64,000 bases of DNA from Marinitoga litoralis (GCF_016908145.1 NZ_JAFBDI010000007.1:1-64000), one strand, 5' to 3'. Shown: positions 9,226 through 18,578, numbered from the stretch's first letter. Numbers and translations: made by a program. The notes: generated from the letters alone by a model not told the origin.

Positions 9226-10504
9226 AATTTTCTTCTTTATTTTCTTCGTTTTGTTTTTCTTCAAAATTTTCAATTTCAACAATTTCAACATTTTTTGAAA
9301 TATGTTCTGCAACTTTTCTGCTTAATATATCCCACATTAAATTACCTAATATTTCTGCATTTGAATAGATAATTTCTCTAGCTTTATCATGAGGGATTCT
9401 ATACATATGAGCGAATGAATGAATAGCTTCGCTTAATTCTTTTTCTTCAACTTTTATATTATTTTCTTCTGCAATTTTATTGATAACTGTCATTTCTTTA
9501 ATAGCCTTAATAGCTTGTTCTCTTAATTCTTCTAAATATTTTTCTTCTCCGCCGTATTTTTCAACTTCTTCGTCATATTTTCCTGATTGTTTTACTCTTT
9601 CTAATGATTTTTCAACAAAATCATCAATAGTTTCTTCAGCAACATCTATTTCAACATATTTATTTAATTGAGAAATTATATAATTTTTAATATAATCATC
9701 TTTCCATGCTTTGAATGATTCTGCGCCTTCATTTGCTAATTTTTCTTTTAATTCTAAAACAGAATTAATTTCTGCATCTAATGTTTTAGCAATTTCATCA
9801 TTTAAATCAGGAATAATTCTATTATATACACCTTCTACATTAATTTGATATACATATTTTTTGTCTTCAAATTCTCTGTTTATTTCAACATAATCTCCTT
9901 TTTTCTTTCCAACTAAATCAGTAACCATAGGTCTGTTATCTTCTTCGTATAATACATATTCACTTTCTTTATCTTTGAATAATTCTTTACCTTCTTCATT
10001 TAATACATTGTATTTAACTTTTACTAAGTCGCCAATTTCTGCTGGGCCATCTTTTTCTTCTAAAATTGGATTTTCTTCTAATAATTCTTTTATTCTATCT
10101 TCAACGAATTTTTCAACCACTTCTTTTTCTGTAGGAACTTCAACCTTCATTTCTTCAAATTTTGTTGATACAACTTCAGGGTGTTCATGTACTAATACTT
10201 CAACTTCTGCAGAATCATTTTCGAATGCAAATGATTCGATATATGGACCAAATAATAATTTAGCATCTTTATATTCTTCTTCAACTTGTTCTAATAATAC
10301 TTCCTTAACCATTTCGATAAAATCTTCACCGAATTTAACTTTCATAACATTTTTTGGAACTTTTCCTTTTCTAAAACCATGAAAAGTGTATCTTTGGTTT
10401 AATTCTCTAACTATTTGATTTTCTGCTTTTTCTATGTCGTTTTTGTCAAATTTTACCAAAAATCTTTTTACGTTTTTTTCTTCTGAAATTAATTCTTTTT
10501 GCAT
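9224..10504 (-). CDS. tig: Trigger factor, ribosome-associated chaperone/prolyl isomerase
   Basis: It binds nascent chains at the ribosome exit. The ribosome-binding signature GFRKGKVP lies near residues 43-50, followed by an FKBP-like PPIase domain (GDLVKVKYNVLNEEGKELF...) and a long helical, charged C-terminal chaperone domain ending in a Glu/Asn-rich tail. An upstream in-frame GTG at 10513 has its SD (AAAGGAG) touching the codon. The ATG at 10504 has that SD 8 bp upstream, so I choose it (426 aa). It is divergent from the GGDEF gene. Confidence 0.95.
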   Translation of the reverse strand: MQKELISEEKNVKRFLVKFDKNDIEKAENQIVRELNQRYTFHGFRKGKVPKNVMKVKFGEDFIEMVKEVLLEQVEEEYKDAKLLFGPYIESFAFENDSAEVEVLVHEHPEVVSTKFEEMKVEVPTEKEVVEKFVEDRIKELLEENPILEEKDGPAEIGDLVKVKYNVLNEEGKELFKDKESEYVLYEEDNRPMVTDLVGKKKGDYVEINREFEDKKYVYQINVEGVYNRIIPDLNDEIAKTLDAEINSVLELKEKLANEGAESFKAWKDDYIKNYIISQLNKYVEIDVAEETIDDFVEKSLERVKQSGKYDEEVEKYGGEEKYLEELREQAIKAIKEMTVINKIAEENNIKVEEKELSEAIHSFAHMYRIPHDKAREIIYSNAEILGNLMWDILSRKVAEHISKNVEIVEIENFEEKQNEENKEEN

Positions 10505-10541
10505 ATTCAACACTCCTTTTCTAGATTGTTATTTCTATTAT

Positions 10542-10547
10542 ATTATA
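10542..10547 (-). promoter_or_regulatory. Probable -10 of tig
   Basis: The minus strand reads ATGTATAAT, with TATAAT at 10547-10542, about 38 bp upstream of the chosen ATG. The best -35-like hexamer, TTAACA, is 20 bp away, so the -35 is weak. Confidence 0.4.
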
Positions 10548-10679
10548 CATGTAATTTATCTTAATACTGTTAAAATTAGGTCAAAAAAGGATTTCATAGA
10601 AGTAATAAAATTAAAACATTTTCAATGTAAAATGTGTGTAAATTAATTAATTTAAATAGAAAAAATAAGTTTTTTGGTA

Positions 10680-10685
10680 TATAAT
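10680..10685 (+). promoter_or_regulatory. -10 element of the GGDEF gene
   Basis: TATAAT at 10680-10685, in TTTTTTGGTATATAAT, precedes GGGGGTGAGG and the ATG at 10707. It overlaps a longer upstream in-frame ATG at 10674, which argues against that earlier start. Confidence 0.55.
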
Positions 10686-10706
10686 ATCAATAGCGGGGGT
10701 GAGGCT

Positions 10707-12383
10707 ATGAATAAGAAAAATTTGCGTAATTTTTTATTCACAAATACATTTTTTATAGTATTGTTTTTAGGCATTTTAATGGTTATATCATTATTCATAT
10801 CTTCAAATATATTATTTAAAAATATATATGATTCAACAATTCAAAACTCAGTACATTCTATATCTGAATTATATAATGAAAATATGAAATATTTTGAATA
10901 TTTCAGTTCAAAGTATCAAGATATTGTATCAGAAATATTGGATGAATTATATAAAAATTATATAAATAATATACCGTTTTCTTCTAATTTGACAATAGAA
11001 AACTTTAGAAAAATAGGAATTTTTAAAAACGTTGATTATTATATTATCAATAAAAATGGAATAATTATTGAAACTAGTTATGATAAGGATTTAGGGCTGA
11101 ATTTGGCAAATAGAGTTCCTAATTATTGGAAAAAACTAAATGAAGAATTAAATAAAAACAATAAATATATAGAAGGAATTTCTTACGAAATAAAAACTAA
11201 TAATCCTAGGATATATGGTTATTTGAGGATGGAAGATGGTAATATTTTTGAAATAGGTATTTTGATTGATGAAAGGGCTATACCTAATTTTCCTAAAACA
11301 GTATCAAGTCTTAATTTAAATTTTATTAAATCAATTTATACTTATAATATATCTTTTATTCCATATTCATTTGAATTTCCGCTGTTAGATGAAGAAGATA
11401 AAAATATATTTAATAGTTTAGAGATATCAAAAGGAGAAATAAAAACATATACATTAAGAGAAAATTCTAATGGTAAGGAATCATATGTTTATATAAAATG
11501 GGTTCCGGATAAAGTTAATAACAAAGAATTCAATTTTACAGTATTAACAAAAATAAGCATTGATTTATCTAGTATAGTTATTTTAAAAAATTCTATAATA
11601 TTTATTTTTATTGTTTTAATCTTTTTTGTGATATTTTCATTAGCATTGTATCTTAATTATATGACAAATAGAATAGAAAAACCTATAATGAAATTAATAA
11701 ATAATATTGAATCCGGGAAAGTAGATGCTGATGCTGAAACTAATATTTTAGAAATAGATACATTAATTAAATATTATTCGCATTTAGTAAATACATTAGT
11801 AGAAAAGTTAAAAGAGGAAGAAAGAGATTATCTTGAATTAAAAGAAAAACTACAAATGATAGAAAAAGAAAAAGATTTATTATATGAGATGGCATTAAAA
11901 GATGATTTGACTAAACTATTTAATAAAAAAGGATCTGTTCAAATAATACAGAAACTAGTATTAAATAAGGAATCATTTAGTGTAATTTATTTAGATATTG
12001 ATAATTACAATAATATATTAGAAAAGCTTGGGCAAAATGAAGCAAATGATGCAATATTATCTTTGGTTGAAATTATGAAAACTATATTTAGAGATAGAGA
12101 TTTTATTTTTAGAGTTGATGAAAATGAATTTTTAATTTTGCTTAGATTTGTTAATTTAAGCATAGCTCAAAAAATACTTAAAAGATTTGTAGATGCATTG
12201 AAAAAATTCAATATTACTAGTGATAAACCATACAAAATTTCTGTGAGTTATGGGATAATTGAATATAAAGGACAAAACATAGAAGATCTTTATAATGAAG
12301 CTAGAAATAAAATGGAAATGATGAAAATGAAAAAATTAGAACTATTAAAAAAATTGAGTGACGTTAATGCGGAGGAAAATTAA
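10707..12383 (+). CDS. Membrane protein with extracytoplasmic sensor region and degenerate GGDEF domain
   Basis: Two membrane segments (near residues 10-35 and 298-325) enclose a ~265-residue extracytoplasmic region, probably a ligand-sensing domain. A HAMP-like linker and coiled coil (EEERDYLELKEKLQMIEKEKDLL) and a GGDEF domain follow. The first metal Asp is present (YLDIDNYNNILEKLG), but the signature GGDEF reads DENEF inside RVDENEFLIL, so cyclase activity is doubtful. ATG 10707 (558 aa) is chosen for its SD GGGGTGAGG. Its TAA shares a base with the next ATG (TAATG), coupling it to the MBL hydrolase. Confidence 0.85.
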   Translation: MNKKNLRNFLFTNTFFIVLFLGILMVISLFISSNILFKNIYDSTIQNSVHSISELYNENMKYFEYFSSKYQDIVSEILDELYKNYINNIPFSSNLTIENFRKIGIFKNVDYYIINKNGIIIETSYDKDLGLNLANRVPNYWKKLNEELNKNNKYIEGISYEIKTNNPRIYGYLRMEDGNIFEIGILIDERAIPNFPKTVSSLNLNFIKSIYTYNISFIPYSFEFPLLDEEDKNIFNSLEISKGEIKTYTLRENSNGKESYVYIKWVPDKVNNKEFNFTVLTKISIDLSSIVILKNSIIFIFIVLIFFVIFSLALYLNYMTNRIEKPIMKLINNIESGKVDADAETNILEIDTLIKYYSHLVNTLVEKLKEEERDYLELKEKLQMIEKEKDLLYEMALKDDLTKLFNKKGSVQIIQKLVLNKESFSVIYLDIDNYNNILEKLGQNEANDAILSLVEIMKTIFRDRDFIFRVDENEFLILLRFVNLSIAQKILKRFVDALKKFNITSDKPYKISVSYGIIEYKGQNIEDLYNEARNKMEMMKMKKLELLKKLSDVNAEEN

Positions 12384-13024
12384 TGAAATTAATTTATTCG
12401 AAAAATGGAATAAATATTTATATAATTACATTACCTCCTTTAGGAGTTAATTCATATATAATACAAAAAAATAATACATTAATTATAGTAGATCCTGGTA
12501 AAGGAATAAATATTATACATAAGTATTTAGAATTAGATAATTATAAGCATAAAGGGATTTTAATTACACATAGCCATTTTGATCATATATATGGATTAAA
12601 TGAATTAAAAGATTTTGTAATATTAATTTCTAAAAATGATGAAGAAGGTTTAAAAGATTCATCTAGAAATTTAAGTTATTATACAAATGAGAATATAGAA
12701 TTTGATATTAATTATGATACATTATATGAAGGATATCATGATTTTGGAGATTTAAAATTTTTAGCTAAATACTTTCCTGGTCATACACCAGGTTCAATGT
12801 TATATGATTTTGGAGATTTTATATTCACAGGAGATTTTGTTTTTTCAGATAGTATTGGTAGAACAGATCTACCATATAGCAATGAAGCTTTAATGATGAA
12901 ATCATTAGAAAAATTTAAAGAATATATAAAAACAAAGAATAAAGAAACATTGATTTTCCCAGGTCATATGGATTATTGTAATTTAAATGATTTAATAAAA
13001 AATAATGTATTTATTGGAGGTTAA
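12383..13024 (+). CDS. MBL-fold (glyoxalase II-like) metallohydrolase
   Basis: A 213-residue metallo-beta-lactamase-fold enzyme. The metal motif is THSHFDH (His63, His65, Asp67, His68), with further ligands in FPGHTPGSM (about residue 134), FTGDFVF (about 152) and FPGHMDY (about 194). Such single-domain proteins include hydroxyacylglutathione hydrolase-like thioesterases and related hydrolases; the substrate is not visible. It is coupled to the GGDEF gene upstream and ends 2 bp before purB. Confidence 0.85.
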   Translation: MKLIYSKNGINIYIITLPPLGVNSYIIQKNNTLIIVDPGKGINIIHKYLELDNYKHKGILITHSHFDHIYGLNELKDFVILISKNDEEGLKDSSRNLSYYTNENIEFDINYDTLYEGYHDFGDLKFLAKYFPGHTPGSMLYDFGDFIFTGDFVFSDSIGRTDLPYSNEALMMKSLEKFKEYIKTKNKETLIFPGHMDYCNLNDLIKNNVFIGG

Positions 13025-13025
13025 A

Positions 13026-14321
13026 ATGATTGAAAGATATTCTTTGTCTCCCATGAAGGAGCTTTGGGGTGAAGAAGAAAAATTTAAAAGATGGTTAGAA
13101 GTTGAATTGTCTGTGATCGAAGCATTTGAAGAAAAGGGATTAGCTCCTAAAGGTACAGCAAATAAAATTAGAATGAATGCTAAAATAGATGTGGAGAAAA
13201 TATTAGAAATTGAAAGTGTTGTTGATCATGATGTTATTGCATTTATAAAGTCTATAACAGATGGAATAGGGGATGAGGCTAGATACTTCCATAAGGGGTT
13301 GACTTCTTCAGACATAGTTGACACAGCATTATCATTGGGCTTAAAAAGAGCAGGAGAAATAATTTTAAAAGAATTAAAGGTATTATCAAATATTTTAAAA
13401 GAAAAAGCAGTGAAATATAAACATTTATATACAGTAGGTAGAACACATGGAGTTCATGCAGAACCAACATCTTTTGGATTGAAGTTATTATCTTATTTAT
13501 CTGAAATAGAAAGAAATATTGATAGGCTAAAAAAAACAATAGAAAATATTTCATATGGGAAATTAAGTGGTGCAGTAGGAAATTATGCAAATATTGATCC
13601 AGAAATAGAATATATTGCATTAAATAAATTGGGATTAAAACCTGAACCAGTTGCTACTCAGGTTGTGCCGCGTGATAGACATGCAGAATATCTCTCTGTA
13701 TTATCATTAATTGGAGCAGGAATAGAAAGAATAGCAGTTGAAATAAGACATTTGCAAAAAACAGAGGTTTTAGAAGCACAAGAACCATTTAAAAAAGGAC
13801 AAAGAGGTTCTTCTGCAATGCCTCATAAGAAAAATCCGATATTATGTGAAAGACTTACAGGTATGGCAAGAATGCTTAGAAGTTATACAGTAGCAGGGTA
13901 TGAAAATATAGCATTATGGCATGAAAGAGATATTTCACATTCTTCTGTTGAAAGAGTATTTTTACCAGATGCTACATTAATAGCTTATTATATGGTTAAA
14001 AAAACTCAATATTTAATGGAAAATCTCATTGTGAATGAAGATAGAATTAAAGAAACATTTGAAAGATCATATAATTTAGTATATTCTCAAAGGGTTTTGT
14101 TATCATTAATAGATAAAGGAATGAGTAGAGAAGAAGGGTATAAGTTTGTTCAAAAATGTGCATTAGAAGCATGGGAAACTAGAAAAGATTTTAAAGAATT
14201 GTTATGGAATAATGAAAGAATTAGAGAATTATTTTCAAAAGAAGAATTTGACGAGATATTTACACCGGACTATTATTTAAGAAATATAGATGCAATATAT
14301 AGAAGATTTGGATTAAAATAA
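13026..14321 (+). CDS. purB: Adenylosuccinate lyase
   Basis: It splits SAICAR and adenylosuccinate in purine synthesis. It has the fumarase/aspartase-superfamily signature GSSAMPHKKNP (261-271), with catalytic Ser in the flexible loop, plus GRTHGVHAEP with His141 and TSSDIVDT (93-100). The frame could begin at 13005, but TTGGAGG lies just inside it; the ATG at 13026 is correctly spaced (431 aa, normal). It is the last gene of the GGDEF-MBL-purB operon. Confidence 0.97.
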   Translation: MIERYSLSPMKELWGEEEKFKRWLEVELSVIEAFEEKGLAPKGTANKIRMNAKIDVEKILEIESVVDHDVIAFIKSITDGIGDEARYFHKGLTSSDIVDTALSLGLKRAGEIILKELKVLSNILKEKAVKYKHLYTVGRTHGVHAEPTSFGLKLLSYLSEIERNIDRLKKTIENISYGKLSGAVGNYANIDPEIEYIALNKLGLKPEPVATQVVPRDRHAEYLSVLSLIGAGIERIAVEIRHLQKTEVLEAQEPFKKGQRGSSAMPHKKNPILCERLTGMARMLRSYTVAGYENIALWHERDISHSSVERVFLPDATLIAYYMVKKTQYLMENLIVNEDRIKETFERSYNLVYSQRVLLSLIDKGMSREEGYKFVQKCALEAWETRKDFKELLWNNERIRELFSKEEFDEIFTPDYYLRNIDAIYRRFGLK

Positions 14322-14346
14322 GCTGCCTACGGGCAGCTTATTTTAA
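14315..14346. terminator. Terminator after purB with UACG tetraloop
   Basis: A 13-bp perfect stem, 14315-14327 with 14332-14344, closes a C(UACG)G tetraloop, one of the most stable loops known. It includes the purB stop (14319-14321) and overlaps the last codons of the convergent ABC gene. Confidence 0.85.
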
Positions 14347-15887
14347 ATAGAATTTTCATAAGTTTCATTTTTTGCATTATTAATTGAATCTATGCTCAAT
14401 TTTTCATCAAAAAGATCGTGAAATTCTTTTTCTCCATGTAATACCATTATTAAAATTTTATCCTTAGTTTTTTCTAATATCAACTCAATAATTTTCTTTT
14501 TACTTTTTTCATCTATATTTGCTACTGGTTCATCGAATATATATACATCTCCTTCTTTTTCCAGTGCTATTCCAACCCCTACTTTTTGTTTTTCTCCTGC
14601 TGATAATTTTGATGTTTCTTTTTCTTTTAGTTTTTCTAAATCAAGTTTTTTAAGTATTTCTTCATCTTTTATCAATTCTTTTATTTTTAATTCTGGTAAT
14701 TCTAATGGAGCAGTTAATGATATTACTGTTTGTGGCCTTGTTATTTTTCCATTATCTGGTAATAGATAACCTGATATTATATCTAAAGTTGTTGTTTTTC
14801 CAATTCCATTTTCTCCTACTATTAATATTTTTTTTGATGGTTCTATACTTAATTCTTTTATGTCTAATATATTTTTATTTTCGTAAGATAATTTGATATT
14901 TTCCAATTTTATTTTATTATCTATATCATAATATTTTTTATTCTTTAAATCTAATAAATTTATTATTCTTTCCAATATTTCTGAAAATCTTTGTACTTCA
15001 GGTATTGATTGTATTATTCCGAATAATGAGGATACTGCTCGCCAGAATGAATTTATTATTGCTACAAATCCACCAAAACTTAATTTGCCTATTAATACAA
15101 AATATCCTGCTACTATTAATGAAGTTGCATCTGCAGAATTTCTTATTATATCTCCTAATACCTGTGCTGATTTTATTGCTTTATGACTTTCATAACTGCT
15201 ATTTAAATATTCTTCTAAGTATTTTCTATGTTTAGTCGCACTTTTCTCAAATATGTGGGTAAATATTTTTAATATTTTAAAAGCTTTTAGTGTTTTAGTT
15301 AAATAGTTTAAATATTCTCCTTCTTTTTCTCTTTCAATTGAAGTCTTATCTCTTACTTTTTGACTAACAATAGTTGCTATGTACATTAATGGTGGAACTA
15401 TTATAAATAATATTAATGATGCCTTCCAGGATATATAAAACATAGCGATTGATAATGCTATTTCTGATATTATCATTGATACCATATTTAAAATCATTTC
15501 TATGTATGGGACTATACCTTCTTGAACATCTTTGTGTATTGAATTTACAAAATATCCGAATCCTTTTTTATTAAATTCTTTTAAATCATGATTTAATGTT
15601 TTTTTCAATAATTCTGATTCAAGGTTTAACACTATCTTATTTTCAAATTTTTTTTTCCATAGACTATGTATATAAAATAATATTACAAATGTTATTCCCA
15701 ATCCAAGATAAATAATGCTTAATAATACAAATTTTATAAAATTCATTTTTAATATTGCTTCATCAAATAACCATTTAACCATTAATGGTTGTATTAATCC
15801 TTCAAAAAAACTCAATATACCTGTAAATATTAAAAGTGATATAAATTCCAACCTTTTATTTTTTATTATTTTCAAATATTGCTTCAT
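14343..15887 (-). CDS. ABC exporter, fused membrane and ATPase domains, next to a decayed LanC-like gene
   Basis: About six membrane helices (residues 1-300; one region is ISEIALSIAMFYISWKASL) precede an ATP-binding domain with Walker A GENGIGKTT, signature KLSAGEKQK, Walker B DVYIFDEP and a switch His in MVLHGEK. At 514 residues it is a half-size exporter expected to dimerise. The ATG at 15887 has AAGGAGG at ideal spacing; the frame is open further upstream but that part belongs to the remnant gene. The context suggests export of a lanthipeptide; this is inference. Confidence 0.85.
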   Translation of the reverse strand: MKQYLKIIKNKRLEFISLLIFTGILSFFEGLIQPLMVKWLFDEAILKMNFIKFVLLSIIYLGLGITFVILFYIHSLWKKKFENKIVLNLESELLKKTLNHDLKEFNKKGFGYFVNSIHKDVQEGIVPYIEMILNMVSMIISEIALSIAMFYISWKASLILFIIVPPLMYIATIVSQKVRDKTSIEREKEGEYLNYLTKTLKAFKILKIFTHIFEKSATKHRKYLEEYLNSSYESHKAIKSAQVLGDIIRNSADATSLIVAGYFVLIGKLSFGGFVAIINSFWRAVSSLFGIIQSIPEVQRFSEILERIINLLDLKNKKYYDIDNKIKLENIKLSYENKNILDIKELSIEPSKKILIVGENGIGKTTTLDIISGYLLPDNGKITRPQTVISLTAPLELPELKIKELIKDEEILKKLDLEKLKEKETSKLSAGEKQKVGVGIALEKEGDVYIFDEPVANIDEKSKKKIIELILEKTKDKILIMVLHGEKEFHDLFDEKLSIDSINNAKNETYENSI

Positions 15888-16272
15888 ATTATCCTCCTTC
15901 CAATGAATTTTATTATACATATCAAGCATTAAATCATCAAAGTGATCATTAATTATTCTGTTAAGGACATATAATACGCCTGCAACTCCAGTTCCAAAAT
16001 CACACGAAATTCTTAATCCCCTTTCTACTAAACAGCAAAAACATTTTTATTATTAAAATTATATTTTATATTTGAGTTCTTTGCAGGGTTAAATATATGC
16101 ATATTTAAAAATCCATCTAATTGATTACTTAAAGGTGAAAATAATCATCTTTTTTACTAAACAATATAATATCGAATAAAGTATCAATTATTCCAGATAC
16201 TCCGAACAAATATCCTGGTAAAACAACATATTTTCTTTTTAAATCATTTAAAAGTTCATCAAAAATATATTT
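15888..16272 (-). pseudogene. Remnant of a LanC-like lanthipeptide synthetase domain
   Basis: Minus-strand translation gives protein-like pieces in different frames. KYVVLPGYLFGVSGIIDTLF ends at a stop near 16142, and ERGLRISCDFGTGVAGVLYV runs from about 16025 to the ABC gene, in whose frame it continues without a stop. Both resemble the glycine-rich repeats of LanC-like alpha/alpha toroid domains (…GVSGI…, …FGTGVAGV…). At least one frameshift and stops (TAGTAG near 16027-16032) separate them. No zinc ligands or kinase part remain. The family call rests on the motifs and the exporter next door. Confidence 0.5.
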
Positions 16273-16646
16273 ATATATAAAGCAATAAATATAATTTTAG
16301 ATTTTAATTTATAATAATTTTATCAAAAAAAAAAATCAACTACATTAATGTAAAATCGATGTAAATGTTTATTTTCTTAAATTTAATAAATTTACAGTTT
16401 TATCAAATCATTTGATACAATTTTATTGTTAATTTTTTGTTATATATTTTATTAATATAATGAAATCAATATATTTTACTAAAAGAGATATAAAAATTAA
16501 TATTTTAGATGTGGGAAAAAGAAGTATATTTTTTATTTGATAAAGAAGATTTTTGTGAAGGATTTATCATATATAAGTTTTGAATAAAAAATATTTTTTG
16601 AATTCTTGAATATTGTTTTTTACAAAAAAATCATCGCCAAGTTAAA
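16273..16646. other. Intergenic region with a duplicated upstream element (copy R1)
   Basis: This AT-rich stretch holds an element at 16313-16444 that resembles 54378-54517. It contains the perfect palindrome TACATTAATGTA (16341-16352) and the dyad TATCAAATCATTTGATA (16401-16417). A 24-codon plus-strand frame at 16509-16583 (starts MWEKEVYF) has no ribosome site and was not called a gene. The rest is featureless up to the ispE terminator. Confidence 0.6.
16313..16444 (-). repeat. Element R1, diverged copy of R2 (54378-54517)
   Basis: It shares AATAATTTTATC plus an A-tract, the TACATT-ATGTAAA block, TAATAAATTTACA, and TGTTAATTTTTTGTTATA with R2 in the same order and spacing. Both copies lie on the upstream side (minus strand) of a peptide-export locus and downstream of an unrelated gene's terminator. 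By eye it is roughly 70-75 % alike. Confidence 0.65.
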
Positions 16647-16658
16647 CTAAGCGATGAT
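16624..16658 (-). terminator. Terminator of ispE
   Basis: ATCATCGC (16630-16637) pairs with GCGATGAT (16651-16658); on the minus strand a T7 run follows. The ispE TAG stop lies in the loop and the last five codons in the stem. Confidence 0.8.
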
Positions 16659-17429
16659 ATTATGAGATTTTATACTTTTTATTGAAAATATAGTGCTTCC
16701 AGAGCCGCTCATTAATGAAACAATGGAATTTTTTGACATTTCTTCTTTAATATTTTTTAAATTTGGATATTTAGGAAAAACAGCCTGTTCAAATATGTTA
16801 AAAGAATTTTCTCTTATTTTTCTGATATTTCCTTCTTTATAAGCCTCGTATAATTTCATTGGATCGCCTAAATGTTTTAAGTTGTTCCAATTATTATCTA
16901 TTTCATTGTACATTTCAGGAGTTGAAACATGTATTCCCGGAAATTTAAATTCAAAATCCAGGGTTAGAGGTTCTAAAAATGTCAATTTATCTCCGATTCC
17001 TTCAGCAATAGCAGTGCCTCCGAATATTAAAAAAGGCACATCGCCACCGACTTTTGACCCAATTTCTATAATATCTGAATTGCTTATTTTATAATGTTCT
17101 TTTAAAAATTTTAAAAGAGCAGCAGCATCGGCGCTTCCTCCACCGATTCCGCCACCTTGAGGTAATTTTTTATTTAAATGTATTTTTAATTTGAAATTAT
17201 AACCAGTCAATTTTTTGAATGTATCAATAGCTTTTTTAATAATATTCTTTTCCCAGGGGAAATCTAATATAGGATCTGATGTAAATATTTCTTTTTCTGC
17301 AAAACCTATTTCAATTTCATCATATAATGGAATACTTTGGAATAAAGTTAGAATGTTATGGTAACCATCATCTCTTTTTGATAAAACATCAAGAAAGAGA
17401 TTAACCTTAGCATATGCTTTTAAAAGCAT
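16647..17429 (-). CDS. ispE: 4-diphosphocytidyl-2-C-methyl-D-erythritol kinase
   Basis: A GHMP kinase of the MEP isoprenoid pathway. It has KAYAKVNLFLDV at the N-terminus, the ATP loop LPQGGGIGGGSADAA (89-103) and the C-terminal SGSGSTIFSI. It has 260 residues and stops only about 10 residues after SGSGSTIF, whereas relatives usually run 20-30 further, so the C-terminal helix/strand may be missing. The end coincides with the terminator and with the start of the region containing R1. Its ATG shares a base with the upstream stop (TAATG). Confidence 0.9.
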   Translation of the reverse strand: MLLKAYAKVNLFLDVLSKRDDGYHNILTLFQSIPLYDEIEIGFAEKEIFTSDPILDFPWEKNIIKKAIDTFKKLTGYNFKLKIHLNKKLPQGGGIGGGSADAAALLKFLKEHYKISNSDIIEIGSKVGGDVPFLIFGGTAIAEGIGDKLTFLEPLTLDFEFKFPGIHVSTPEMYNEIDNNWNNLKHLGDPMKLYEAYKEGNIRKIRENSFNIFEQAVFPKYPNLKNIKEEMSKNSIVSLMSGSGSTIFSIKSIKSHNIIA

Positions 17430-18013
17430 TAAATCACCTCAAGTGCTTTTAATGCTATTTTTGACCAACCTTCAAATTCACCATCAAATTTTTGAAAATC
17501 AGAATCGTTCATCCATAGTTCATTAAAATTTTCTTTTTCTCTAATATCAGCATTAGTAACATATGCAATAAATAGTATTCCCAAGTGTACTCTAGATACT
17601 TCAGTTGAATTATCTAAAATAAGACCTACATATTCTAATGACTTTAGTTTGTCTATATATAACTCTTCATTTAATTCCCTATTTAAACCATTATAAAATG
17701 TTATTTCAGAAATATCATTTTGATCTATAGGATTAATATGTCCACCGATGCCAACACTGTATAAATTATGTAATCTTTTTTCAGTTTGTTTTTTTGTTCT
17801 TTGAACTACTAAAATTTGATTTTTTTCATTTTTCACAATTACATATGGAATTATTTGTTTTTTAGATTCATCTGTTTCTGCTATATTTCTGTCAATAAAA
17901 TATGCATTATTAAAAATTTTTTCAAGTATATTTTGTTCTACAATTGTAAATCCATTAAAAAAGTTTATACCATTTAAAACTTCATTATCAATTACCCAAA
18001 CTTTTTCATTCAT
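17429..18013 (-). CDS. NUDIX-fold hydrolase
   Basis: A 194-residue protein with a NUDIX domain: [20 protein letters not shown] forms the first strands, and GGHI...RELNEELYI is a NUDIX box with an enlarged G-to-REXXEE spacing. The N-terminal ~55 residues contain no known motif. Substrate unknown. It overlaps hslV by 4 bp (ATGA) and ispE by 1 bp, so the three genes form one operon. Confidence 0.7.
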   Translation of the reverse strand: MNEKVWVIDNEVLNGINFFNGFTIVEQNILEKIFNNAYFIDRNIAETDESKKQIIPYVIVKNEKNQILVVQRTKKQTEKRLHNLYSVGIGGHINPIDQNDISEITFYNGLNRELNEELYIDKLKSLEYVGLILDNSTEVSRVHLGILFIAYVTNADIREKENFNELWMNDSDFQKFDGEFEGWSKIALKALEVI

Positions 18014-18543
18014 TCAATAACCTCCACAGTAATGTTTTGATTAGTATAAATACATATTTCTCCTGCTATTTTTAAAGCTTTTTCAGCAATTTCTTTAGCA
18101 TCTAAATCTGTATTTTGCATTAAAGCTTTTGCTGCGGCTAAAGCATAAGGACCACCGGAACCAATAGCCATAACATTTTCTTCTGGTTCTATAACTTCAC
18201 CATTTCCAGAAATTAATAATAAATAATCTTTATCTCCTACTAATAACATAGCTTCTAATTTTCTTAATACCTTATCTGTTCTCCAATCTTTTGAAAGTTC
18301 TACAGCTGCTTTTAAAAGATTTCCAGCATTAGCCCTATATTTTGTTTCAAATCTTTCAAATAATGCAAGAGCATCAGCAACTGATCCTGCAAAACCAGCT
18401 ATTACTTTACCTTCTCCCAATCTTCTAACCTTTCTAGCAGTTCCTTTGAAAATAGTATTTCCTAATGTTATTTGTCCGTCACCGGCTATTACAGTTTTTC
18501 CATTTTTTCTAATACCAACAATGGTTGTTCCTCTGAGTTCCAT
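18010..18543 (-). CDS. hslV: ATP-dependent protease peptidase subunit HslV
   Basis: A Thr-protease of the HslUV complex. The mature N-terminus is [19 protein letters not shown] after the short MELRG propeptide, so the catalytic residue is Thr6 of the precursor. [14 protein letters not shown] (near 128-141) is typical. Full length (177 aa). AGAGGTG precedes the ATG. The partner ATPase gene hslU is not adjacent: the next gene upstream is divergent and unrelated. Confidence 0.95.
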   Translation of the reverse strand: MELRGTTIVGIRKNGKTVIAGDGQITLGNTIFKGTARKVRRLGEGKVIAGFAGSVADALALFERFETKYRANAGNLLKAAVELSKDWRTDKVLRKLEAMLLVGDKDYLLLISGNGEVIEPEENVMAIGSGGPYALAAAKALMQNTDLDAKEIAEKALKIAGEICIYTNQNITVEVIE

Positions 18544-18578
18544 AATATCACCTCTTAAGTAAATTTTAAGTTTTATTT

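Noticed and set aside
9975-10382. Long plus-strand open frame (135 codons) opposite tig
   Set aside because: Ser/Thr/Phe-rich mirror of an AT-rich gene; no ribosome site, and the opposite strand encodes trigger factor.
10674-10706. Earlier ATG for the GGDEF protein
   Set aside because: It overlaps the -10 TATAAT and the SD for the ATG at 10707.
13279-13620. 113-codon minus-strand frame opposite purB
   Set aside because: Leu/Phe/Tyr-rich antisense composition, no start context; purB is certain.
16509-16583. 24-codon plus-strand frame beginning MWEKEVYF
   Set aside because: Reads like protein but has no ribosome site or partner; could be a gene scrap or chance.
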